Below, piece by piece: positions 45,240 through 54,959 of a stretch of 64,000 nucleotides of DNA (position 1 is the first letter of the stretch; every line of letters begins with the position of its first letter). The stretch is taken from positions 21,823,253-21,887,252 of the forward strand of contig CM034607.1 of the NCBI GenBank assembly GCA_020091685.1. Reading direction: 5' to 3'. The position numbers were made by a program, and so were the translations under genes. Below the pieces are notes generated by a model. That model saw only the letters and a list, made by a program, of their open reading frames with translations. It was not told the origin of the DNA and ran no database searches. The stretch is from Lutjanus erythropterus (Eukaryota; Chordata; Actinopteri; Lutjaniformes; Lutjanidae).

Positions 45240-46820
45240 TTATTATTATTTAACCTATTATTTCCCTTGGTGAAATGTGTGTGGAAAGCGGCTCTTCACT
45301 TATGGGGATGGCTCATTTAATAACTCCACTAATGCATCTCATTTGAATATTGCAGACATCTTGTCTTTGTGTGTTGGATAGTATGAAATGTGGCCAACGT
45401 TGGTGAATATTACTACCATTTCTTGGAAGATGCCTTAGATTTTTCCTCAAGCCAGTATTTCTAATGAGTTTCTATAATCAGGCAGTTCTGTATATGTGTG
45501 TATATGGGGGTTAGTGTATGAATATGTGTGTATCTGTATCTACAAGTGTGTATCTTTCTGTGTGTCTGACTGTATGCATTAATGTGTGTGTGCCTCCGTA
45601 TGTAAAAGCCCGTGGTTCAGCTATCCTGCTTAGAGAGCAGTTCCTAAATGTCAGTCTGGCCCCTGCAGGGCTTAACTTCCTGGTACTGGAGGATTATGGG
45701 AAAAATGTCAGGGAGAATCTGAGGTACTGACGAGAGCAAACGAGTGTGGAATAGAGAGAGAGGAACGAAGAGAGGGAGAGACGGGGAGTGAGATAAAGAG
45801 CGAGGCACAGAGAATGGGTTTTGGGAATAAGGGGATGAATGACAGAAATTAATCATAAGACATACATTTGCAAAGGGCAGAAGACACACACGGACACACA
45901 GATACACACATGCAGGTGGCACGCTGCATAGCCCCTGGTGAAATGGCTCATAGAAGGACCAGTGTGTGTGTAGCTGTCTGTGTGTGTGCGTGTCACAGGG
46001 TTTATTTTGTGACTGACAGTGTGGGCATCTACTTAGCAGACCCTACGGCCAGGTCAGATCAATACAGAACAAGAGAAACAGAAAACGAATCACAGACAGA
46101 AGCTGAAAGAAGGAACTGGTGGAAAAGAGAAAGAGAAATACAGTTAGTAATCAACATGTAGTGAACATGACATCTCCTTTAAAGAGAGTGTATTTAGCTG
46201 GAGGGCGCATTACCGCTTTGCCTTGATTTAGATACTATAAGACCAGAGTTTAACACACACTAAACACTAGATGGCCTGCTTAAGAGGGATGGAAGAGTGT
46301 ATTTGAGGTCAAATCGTCTCCTCACAAAGGGCAAGTCATGCTATCAGGACTGACAGCAGTAGAAGCTGGTTTACACTGGTTTGTGATATGTTATTAATCC
46401 AAAGAAGTTCAAGGGAAGCAGGTCAATTTAGGATTTGCGGAGTGGATGTCTGGTAGGTAGAGAGAGCCACTGAGAACCATGTCAACATCAAAGGTATGAG
46501 CACCAAGAAGCAAACGGTTTATAATGTATTTAAGCTGACCAACCATGGTTTGTATGATGCGGCATGCAAACACAACAAAGTCCTACATAATCAAAACTAG
46601 AAGAATGCAATAAGTAGAGTACAGATCCCCACCAGTTAATCTCAAAAGAATATTTGGATGTAAATCCCTTGTAATCACCAACATGTTGAATAGCATCCAT
46701 AATTTAATTCTAGATTTTTTGTCAGTATTTGTAATGGATCACCATCACTTTTGTTGCAGTTTAACTACATGCAACTAGTTACATGTAGGTAGTTCCTTTC
46801 TAGCACTGCTAGTATCCTAT
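45240..46820. other. unique sequence with GT-rich and GA-rich stretches
   Basis: GT-rich at 45490-45600 and 45960-45990, CA-rich at 45880-45912, GA-rich at 45730-45830 and 46070-46140. Frames of 70-97 codons here are shaped by these. No gene or mobile element end was recognised. Confidence 0.4.
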
Positions 46821-46825
46821 TAGAC

Positions 46826-47038
46826 ATTAGCGTGTAATTGTCACACACTTAATGAGGCCACAGTGACCTTTGACCACCAAAATCTAATCAGTTCATCCTT
46901 GAGTCCAAGTGGAAGTGCGAATTTGCGCCAAGTGTGAAGAACTTCCCTCAAAGTGTTCTTGAAATATCATGTTCAAAAGACTGCAATGACCCAAAAACAT
47001 AATGCCTCTGTCCACAGCTGTTGCAGGTATGGAGGCAT

Positions 47039-47069
<31 letters not shown>

Positions 47070-47170
47070 TAAAATTGTGAACAACAGAGGTCCTTCAAAA
47101 ATTTGGCAGATGAGTCCAACAGTATGTGACAGTGCCCGTCCCATTGATCATACACACACACACAAGCAAA
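46826..47170 (-). mobile_element. V-SINE-like element, copy V2
   Basis: It contains the 51-bp core identical to copy V1 (46864-46914 here). Flanking blocks follow V1 in order: CATTAGCGTGTAATTG on one side, CTCAAAGTGTTCTTGAAATA and AACATAATGCCTCTGTCCAC AGCTGTTGC on the other. A (TTTTTA)n expansion interrupts it at 47041-47070. The tRNA-like head is lost or replaced by CA repeats (47154-47192). Confidence 0.7.
47041..47070 (+). repeat. (TTTTTTA)n short tandem repeat
   Basis: About four imperfect units of T6-7A inside the V-SINE-like copy V2. Confidence 0.8.
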
Positions 47171-47599
47171 CACACAAATGCACACACACACGCAAGCGAT
47201 TACATGATTCCCTCCAGGCTAACATGTGGTGGAGATAAAAAGAGCCAACGGGTACATCTAATAAAAATCAATTAGCGGAAAGGGCAGATACAGGCAACAC
47301 TGTGCACATTGAAATAAAATACAGTGAAGCAAAATTTTGCACAATGCACCTCAGAAAAGACAAAATCTCCAGAAAAACTTACCAGAAAATATCCAGTAGG
47401 TTTAAAACAGCAAGACAGACAATTATAAAATGACAATGTGATAAAGAAACAGATGGAGAAAATGATGCCGAAGTGAGAGTTTCAGCCAACATCCGCAGAA
47501 GCCAAGACAGCGCCTGCATCCACTGCCAGGTAGAAACACTGTGTCAGACAGGACGTCAGCCAGCGCTAACATCTGTGAGCGCTACGACATTGATAGCAT

Positions 47600-47991
47600 C
47601 CTCTGACACACAGCACTGGTTTTCACAAGTGTCTAAGAAATGTGCTTGAGAAGCAGAAAAAACAAATGGATGCACACAGAGTACATGAACAGGTGAGTAG
47701 GCAAAGCTGTCTGCTGTCTGCTGGAGTTTGGATACAGAAAAACATAATTTGGAGGGTGATATATAAACTATGGTTGGGCCGTTGGATGAATATATCCGCT
47801 TTCAGCAACTGGCTGAGCCCATCAGCATTTTTGTCCTTTCATTTTGCTAATTTAATGTTCTGCAGAGTGACAGCCGCTGCTCAGAGACGTGCTCAGATTC
47901 AGCAGAACAATACACACCCACTGAGCTGGAGGACAAGTGAAAGGAAAACAGCCTTTGGAACCAGACTATCTTCCCACTGACACGCAGTCAG
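47600..47991 (+). other. two candidate exons of a spliced transcript
   Basis: The first candidate exon ends CATGAACAG|GTGAGTAG at 47692 (a perfect CAG|GTGAGT donor). A 173-bp intron ends TTGTCCTTTCATTTTGC..TTCTGCAG at 47865, with a GCTAATT branch-like word 25 bp upstream. The second exon, 47866-47991 (126 nt), ends GCAGTCAG|GTAAGG. In phase 0 the first exon (open from 47597, with an ATG at 47666, MDAHRVHEQ) joins to SDSRCSETCSDSAEQYTPTE LEDK and a stop in exon 2, giving a 33-residue frame. Another frame of exon 2 is open to 47980. It could be a 5' UTR, a lncRNA or a small-protein gene. The start of exon 1 is not determined; a CTCTGACACACAG at 47601-47613 is a possible acceptor. Confidence 0.4.
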
Positions 47992-47999
47992 GTAAGGAT

Positions 48000-49280
48000 T
48001 TATTGTGGCCAAACAGGAGTTGATGATTGTTGGAACAGTGGAAAGACTAAACAAGATGGTTTAGGTAAGTTCTAATTCATTTTTCCATCACTATAGAATC
48101 AAGTGTGTTTTACACTGACTTATAAGCATGTCTTAGTCTTAAAAGAGCCTAAAACATGAATTCAGAGGGCATACATTTAAGAATTAGTGCTTTCCTGACG
48201 CTTTGTGATCCTATTTCGTCTATAAATTGGATGTAGCTAACATAATGTACATAATATAGGCAGTGATTGGTTGAAAAACCCTAATATATATTCATCTGTG
48301 AAACATACACCTTTTTATCAAAACATACCTAAGACAACTTAGTTTAATTCTGACCAAACACTGAAAATATATTAAATAGTGAAAGGCTACACAAATATTT
48401 AATTTCCACAGATAATTTTTTTTACATCCCACAACCTTTCACATTCATATATTGTCATACACTTTCATACAAATTTGGTGCCTGACAGGAACTGTCACAG
48501 TTGTTCTGCAACTTTTTAGCACCCTAAAGAAAAATACTCTGCAGCGATGCAGGCATGAGCAAACTTTTTATTGCACTGAAAGATTCCAGCGACTGTATTT
48601 AATAGATCCCTTCAAGGAAAATCAATATCAATACATGAACCAAAGTGGACCAGCCAGTAACTAAATGCATCGTTTCTCCCACTCCACTCCAAAATAGCAA
48701 CATGACTCAGATGGTGAAAATGTTCTTCACAGTTGATGCCAAATTACCAAATTTCTGCTTAAGTACTTAAACTATTTTCACTTCTCAACCTATCCCATGT
48801 GAACTGGCACCTCAGGTTAAATGACCTTTTAGAAATTTTTGTTTCTTGCTCTTAGCTCTGCCTGTACCTTCACTTCTGCTCTCCTACTCATCAAGAACTG
48901 CAGGCTATTTCAGCTTGGAGTTCTAGTCTCTGTCTCTGGGTCGTCTAGGGGCTTGATAGATGAGTATTTTTGTCACTGGCACATGTAAAAAGTTCAGTTT
49001 TCTTGGTCAGTATAGCACACACATGAATTCATTGTTTCAATTGACAATATTTACCATTAACACAGCTTGGACCACCACATGAAAAGTGACAAATTTTCCC
49101 GTTAAATTAGATAAATCAGATGTCCTCTTGGGCAGCTCTACATTCAGCCTCACACTACAATTTTCACAATACTTTCAGAACTTCCATCAATCAAGACACT
49201 TTCAAAAGTTTAAATATTCTGAGCCTACTTGATACCCTCAGACTTATCTTTCATTAGAAGTTAGAATCTAAAAAAAAAAC
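48000..49280. other. unique AT-rich sequence, nothing recognised
   Basis: It lies just after the candidate donor at 47992, so it would be intron. One 70-codon frame (48452-48664) has no motif. No repeats were identified. Confidence 0.35.
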
Positions 49281-49281
49281 T

Positions 49282-49640
49282 CTATCCTATCGTGGACATT
49301 TGTTTTTTCACAATTTTCAACTTCAGACCAAATTAGCACCTCTGACCCTCTGCTGAGTGCTGCGTCTGTGTCAAGCTGACCATGACTGTGGTTCATTTGT
49401 TAGGCAGAACAGAAAAGAGGTCAGACTACAGGAGAACTGGAGAACAAAAGCCCCACGCTATCAGAGATACAGGACAATGAGAAAATCTCTCTTTTGACGG
49501 CACCTGTAATGTGATCAGTGCAGAATCGCAACATGGCCAAGACAATGAAAACTCTGACGCAGGTGGCCTCTTGGTGCACCACACGACGAGATACACTGTT
49601 TGTGTTGCCTACTCACTACAGGAAATGCCATTTTTTTGTA
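49282..49640 (+). repeat. local duplication, unit 1
   Basis: It shares long blocks in the same order with 50382-50735: ACAATTTTCAACTTCAG, CTGCTGAGTGCTGCGTCTGT GTCAAGCTGACCA, AGAACAGAAAAGAGGTCAGACT, CACTGTTTGTGTTGCCTNCTC. The offset is about 1099 bp. Substitutions and small indels show the copies are not recent. Unit 1 runs directly into MITE copy E. Confidence 0.85.
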
Positions 49641-49652
49641 CAACATAACTAA

Positions 49653-50280
49653 CAATTGATGGTGGCTGATACGGCTCTAGTTTGAAGAAGGCCAGAGGAG
49701 AACCGACACAGAAGCTAAGCATTGTACTCCTGTGGACAGGTTCAGCAGTAAAATGTATTTTAGCCACTTGAAAATCAATCAAATCAGTCGCTCTAAAGCC
49801 ACCACACTCCTTTTGGAAAATCAGTAATTTAACCTTGCAGAACCCAAGAGTTGCTGATCTACCACTGCTTCAATCGGTTAGTTTGTTTGTGTTATTGTGC
49901 AACTTCTGTGAATGCAGAGTTATCCTTTAAAACACATAAGTCAGGCAGTAACATGACAAAGGTGTCGGCTGGCTTTGGAGAAAGAAATATTTGGCTTATA
50001 TAACAACAGTGTCTCCTTGGAAAAGACTGTCTGACACCAAGGTAAAGCAGTGAAAATATTCTTAGTATGCTATACATTTAAACTGATATTTTTGTAGGTG
50101 GGCCTTTTAGAGGTGGCTTAAATATGTTTTGCTGCTGATCCTGTCCACAGCAATCAACTGCTTAACTTCTGACATTGTTATTCCTGCAGCTTCTCCAAAC
50201 TGGGGGTGTGTTAAATGCCAACTACTGTATGTAAGTACCTCATTAAACCCTTCGTCAAAAAATCTGAATTATCCCTTTTA
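49653..50280. mobile_element. palindromic MITE, family P, copy E
   Basis: It starts within the left arm at ATTGATGGTGGCTGATACGG, passes AGTTGCTGATCTACCACTGC and GGTTAGTTTGTTTGTGTTAT, a TTATCCTTTAAAAC centre (49920-49933), and the right arm GGAGAAAGAAATATTTGGCT, CAGCTTCTCCAAACTGGGGG to GAATTATCCCTTTTA. The first 70-90 bp of the left arm are missing or decayed. Confidence 0.75.
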
Positions 50281-50381
50281 AAAAAAAAAAAATGTTGTCA
50301 CAAAATAGGCTATCAACTGTGGATTAAATACTGACCATTATTGTTTTGCCGGATATCTTTCAGTGTGTTTCACATTGAAAA

Positions 50382-50735
50382 ACATCCTATTGTAACATTT
50401 TTTTTTTTACAATTTTCAACTTCAGCCAAACTTAACATGATGTCATCTCACCCTTGTCCCTCTGCTGAGTGCTGCGTCTGTGTCAAGCTGACCAAGAACG
50501 CGGTTCATTTGCTAAGCAGAACAGAAAAGAGGTCAGACTGCAGCAGAACCGGAGAACAAAATCCCCACGCCATCAGAGATACGGGAGGATGAGAAAATCT
50601 TTCTTTTGACAGCATGTGATCAGCGCAGAATTGTAACAATGCCAAGATGGTGAAAACTCTCACCCAGGTTTGGCTGACCTCTTGGTGCACTACCAAGACA
50701 CACACTGTTTGTGTTGCCTGCTCAGTACATGACAT
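50382..50735 (+). repeat. local duplication, unit 2
   Basis: The second copy of the block at 49282-49640. It is separated from it by MITE copy E and about 100 bp. The 83-89-codon frames across it have no counterpart conserved in unit 1, which argues against coding. Confidence 0.85.
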
Positions 50736-50739
50736 GGTT

Positions 50740-51077
50740 GATGTCCTAAACAACACTAAACAAAGCTGTCTCACTTATTACCATAATATGACATCAGGGA
50801 TAAAAAAGAAGAGAAAGAAAGATGCTAAGTTGAAATACTCGCTTCTCTGATAACAACGCTACGACCACAGTGTCCTGCTTTGAAATTTCTGCTCCTGGAC
50901 CGAAGAACTAGTTTTCCCATTTTATGTTAATTAGTCCTCAAATTAATGCCGAGGGTTCATCAAATGATTTCATGTCTGTTTGAGTCGTAAGAAAGGCAGT
51001 AGCAGTGAGACGGGCAGTCACTAAACTCCAGCAGAGTCTTTATTTTCAGAGAAGTGGTCTTTTGTTTTCAGGATAAC
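50740..51077. other. unique sequence between duplication unit 2 and MITE F
   Basis: About 340 bp without counterpart after unit 1. Nothing recognised. Confidence 0.4.
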
Positions 51078-51697
51078 GAGTTTAGATACAGCTGGAGTAC
51101 CGCTGTAGGAAGCTAGACAATATACTGTTGTGCACAGGATCAAAATGTATTTTAGCCACCTTAAAAAAATCAGGAAGTTGCTGTTATATTGGCTAAATAT
51201 TGCTCACCCCTAAGCAACCAGGCTGCTTTGGAAAAAAACAAAACAAATGACGTTGGTGTTTTAAAGGTTTAGTTCAGATTCACCAAAGTCGCACAATAAC
51301 AGAAACAAACTAACTGGTAGAGGCAGCAGTACACCAGCAGCTGATGTGTTCTGTGAGGTAAAATTACTGGTTTTGCCAAAACAGTCTGTCTGGTTTGGTG
51401 AGAGTGATATTTGGCTTATAAACAACAGTTTGTCTTTGGAAAAGGCTGTCTGACAGCAAGGTAAAGTGGTGAAAACATTCTAAATATTTTGCTGACGGTG
51501 CCTTTTTTATGCGCCTAAAATATGTTCTGCTACTGCAAACAGTCCACAGCAGTACATTCCTCAGCTTCCTGCGCCAGGACTCCTGCTGCTTCTCCAAACT
51601 GGCGCCGCGTCTAGTACCATCTACTGTAGGTAATACAGTGACTATGAATACGTACCTCATAAATCTCCACTTCAAAAAATCTGAACTATCCCTTTAA
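51078..51697. mobile_element. palindromic MITE, family P, copy F
   Basis: Left arm (truncated) from CGAGTTTAGATACAGCTGGA GTACC; centre GTTTTAAAGGTTTAGTTCAG (51258-51276); right arm CTGTCTGACAGCAAGGTAAA, CTGCTGCTTCTCCAAACTGG, ACCATCTACTGTAGGTAATA, ending CTGAACTATCCCTTTAA. Its right flank resembles that of copy E (TTGT(C/G)ACAAAA...GATTAAATA(C/T)TGA), so E and F may sit in duplicated surroundings. Confidence 0.8.
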
Positions 51698-51718
51698 GGT
51701 TAAAAAAGGGTTGTGACA

Positions 51719-51894
51719 GCGGCCAGGTACTTCAGTTGGGAAAGAATATGCCCCATGTACCTCTGCAGCGACCGTGGGTTTGATTCCTGCCTGTGGCTCT
51801 TTGCCGCGTGTCATCCCTCGACTCTCTGTGTCATCCCCCAATTGTAAACTAAAGACATAAAAGTCTCTCCCAAAAAATATATAAATATATATAG
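51719..51894 (+). mobile_element. tRNA-derived SINE with perfect 15-bp TSD
   Basis: It begins GCGGCCAGGTACTTCAGTTG GG (A box TACTTCAGTTGG, 51728-51739) and has GTGGGTTTGATTCCTGCCTG TGG (B box, 51776-51787), then TTTGCCGCGTGTCATCCC, a CTCTCTGTGTCATCCCC block and an AT-rich tail (AAAAAATATATAAATATAT). It is flanked on both sides by AAAAGGGTTGTGACA (51704-51718 and 51895-51909), the mark of LINE-machinery insertion. The perfect duplication makes this one of the younger insertions in the window. Confidence 0.9.
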
Positions 51895-51909
51895 AAAAGG
51901 GTTGTGACA

Positions 51910-52800
51910 AAAACAGGCAACAACGTAATTAGATTAAATATTGAACACTGGTTTTGCTTGCCAATTTTACTCTTTTGGCAAAATGACATCCATGCAAAAA
52001 GTTTTTATATTTATTTAAAGTGACAGTTACATAAGGATATTTCTTTTGTTCAAAGTAACTGCACTGTAATGCCATTGAACCAAGGTCATCCCTGCGTTGT
52101 AGAGGAAAATACAACCTCTCCAGACCAAGGTAATAGCTTTTGTCATGTCACTTATATTCCCATTTATGAGTTCAATAAAAAGAGAGCAAGGCCAGTTACT
52201 TTTCATATATACCATTCACAACTTTCCTTTGCAGTAATGTTTTGTGCTGACTGTGTGAAAACGACTGGTACAGCACGTACCGTTATGTCAGACAGCTTCA
52301 TTTTGTGTTGCATTTGCTGAGCTGGTTTCACAACACTGTTCCTTTGTTTCAACAGCTGACAGCTTGAAATATATCTCGAAAAATACTGGATAACACAAAG
52401 AATCACAACATACATACCAGAGCATAACTAAATATTGTTATTCAGTGTCGCTGTTACCAATAAATACTGCCCTCGATTGTTTATTTCTCTGTTTCGGGGG
52501 CAGAGACAGCCAGGGAAGAAAGATAGTGGAAATATTGCTAGAGGTCCAGCTGTTTGAGTTGTCCATTTGGAGCTCTCTGCTCTGGGGAGTGACTGGCAGT
52601 GTCTAAGGGTCACAGTCTGCTGTGAAGTAGCACTCCAAGCAGGCTTGTGTCTTTGCCATGAGCTGCTTACATAAAAACCTTTAATAGAGTCTCAAGTGTT
52701 AGCGACGGTTAAGTTATGAGACATGACCCTCACATACAAGATACTAACACACACACAGATGCATATTTAAAAGTCCACCTGCCTCGGGGACTGGAAGAAC
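51910..52800. other. unique sequence, nothing recognised
   Basis: Frames of 61-83 codons on both strands (51929-52613) have no recognisable motif. The start (51910-51960) resembles the right flank of MITE copy E. Confidence 0.35.
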
Positions 52801-53460
52801 TATTAATTCAAAGAGAACGAATCTCTATGAAATCTCAACCTTCAAATATTCCTTTGAAGTGTTTTTTTTTTTATTAAACAGTGTCCATGTGAAATGAATT
52901 GAATGAAACTGCGTCATATCATTATATGCAATTATGGACCGACTAAGCAAGAGCCATGAGCAGAAAATCTGTACGCAATGAAGCCAGGACCATCTAAAGG
53001 TGAGACAGGTATTTTTCATTTGAACACTGACAGAAATAAAGCCTCTTAACTCTAAAATATGCAAAGTTCTTACTACAAGCTGGCCATTTTGTGTTTCCTC
53101 ATTAAGATAATTGTGCATCCATATGGCCCATATATGGCTTAATATCACAAGGGCAAGGCAATTGCTTCGGACGATTAATTTCAATGTAGCGAATCCGTTT
53201 ACATTTCCCAGCAGTAATATATGAAATATATGATTTTATAATTTGTAATTGCATGCCATAATTACCATTCCTTGCAGCAACAGAAATAAGCTCCTTGTCT
53301 GTCTCTCCCTCACATACACACACACACATATAGGAGGATCTGGAGAGCATTAATAAAGTTGTCATTTCCAGTGTGATCTTTTTCAGTTCGGCTCTGTCAT
53401 CTGAAACCTTTTGATTTTGATATAAGACAAATCCAAAGTACTTCCACTCTTCATTTTAAC
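52800..53460. promoter_or_regulatory. candidate conserved non-coding element with a CArG box
   Basis: An AT-rich, non-repetitive block with CCATATATGG at 53128-53137, a perfect match to the SRF/MEF2-type CArG consensus CC(A/T)6GG, CCTTTGAAG (TCF/LEF-like) at about 52851, and CCATAATTACC at about 53257. Frames of 87-119 codons on the - strand show no domain. The role as an enhancer is inference. Confidence 0.28.
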
Positions 53461-53639
53461 TGGCCTTGAAACACTTTTACTGATGAACAGTATATGAGAC
53501 GTAACAAAGTTTTAAACAGCGAACGTTGGTCTTCAGCCTGACATCACATGAAATGTACCTTGAAATGTTCTTGATTCTATGTACTTGTATATCTATATGT
53601 AGATCATTTTAGGTTTAACCACCTATATTGATAATTACA

Positions 53640-54600
53640 TGTCCTCATACCTTAACAGCAGAAAAGGCTGATTGCCAATGACTACATATGACAGGTAGAG
53701 AACACCAGCAGAGACAAGCTTACTGGACCTTAACCATGATAAAAATGTTGCATAAGTCATATGACATCAAACACAAGACTGACATTGTAAAATGCTTCCT
53801 TAGGTTTAGGCACAAAACTACTTGGTCAGGTTGGTCAGGTTTGAGTTAAAATAATAATATTATGCATATCATACAGACGGGACGTGACTAGTGACGGACA
53901 ACGTGACAAAACTTAAGCAACTTAAGACTTAACTGAACTCATTCAGTAAACTTTACACATTGGAAAAGCAACTGTCTTTGGGGAGCATTGGGAACCTGGC
54001 TGCTCAGAGGAATTCTTGGATCAACTCTCCCTAGCTTTTGCCAGTAAGTATTTAAAAAAATGTCTGTTTTGTCTGGAATCTTAAAGTTAATCTTGAGTGT
54101 GGAAACTGGACTCTATACTCACGCACGACTTGTGGCCGAGAATGGCAAACATGATTCATCTGGAGAGAATAAGGTTGTATAATGTATATAGAGGAGGGTG
54201 TTTGATTAGATTTGGGACCCTGTACTGAAACTGTTTTTAAGGAAGGGGCTAATGTGTTGTGTCCACTGTAAAGCTGCTGTGTACTAATTTCTTTAAATCT
54301 CTATATAGACTTTTGGATATCTACTTTGTAAAACTGCTCTGTACATCTGAACTCATTTTTTCTTCCTTTGTTTACTGTTGTTAAATTATTTCTATGATCT
54401 TTTCAATAATGAACATACAGGCCCATTTAAAAAATATTAATAATAACTTAATTTTGACTTTTAGTTTCACACAGGACTAAAACGCTGGTCTCCTGGGTGA
54501 AAGCCCTGTTTGTTTGAGCTATCCATCCACCCCACCTCCTCATTATGCAGACATTCTGGTGCTTTATACTGTTCCTGTCATAATTACTATGGCTGCCTAA
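53640..54600. mobile_element. interspersed repeat, family R1 copy 3
   Basis: It contains CCTTAGGTTTAGGCACAAAA CTACTTGGTCAGG (about 53800), ATCATACAGACGGGACGTGA C (about 53868), and at the right end TTTCACACAGGACTAAAACG CTGGTCTCCTGGGTGAAAG followed by ATCCATCCACCCCACCTCCT (54470-54540). That right end resembles the complement of a tRNA-like B-box region, so the family may be SINE-derived. Boundaries are approximate. Confidence 0.45.
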
Positions 54601-54807
54601 TAATGAATCTAAATGGGTTGTAATAAGCTGCTAGCACAGACGACCTACCGCTGGCTTTTCTGGTGAGGACACGCCGGATGAATACCTGGACTGAACAATT
54701 ACTTCAAAAAGTGCTGAAATTTCTGAACAAAACCTGCCTGTCCATTGGCACTCACATTAGGTTACAGTGTGTTTCCAAATCCAACTTTAATGAAGCTTAG
54801 ATTTAGA

Positions 54808-54955
54808 GAGAATTTCTTCAAATTTGACACCAACTTGGACTCAAGACACACAATGTCTTGGAGGATAAAATGATGAAGCAGTGACATTTAATATCCAGGC
54901 TGAAGTCACTGTTACATCATAATCTTCTGCAAAAACAAATTCCATTTTGCCAAAA
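54808..54955 (+). mobile_element. V-SINE-like element, copy V4 (fragment)
   Basis: It reads TCTTCAAATTTGACACCAAC TTGGACTCAAG and then GATAAAATGATGAAGCAGTG ACATTTAATATCCA, shared with copy V3. The central GGTCAAAGGTCA part is missing. Confidence 0.5.
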
Positions 54956-54959
54956 AGTA

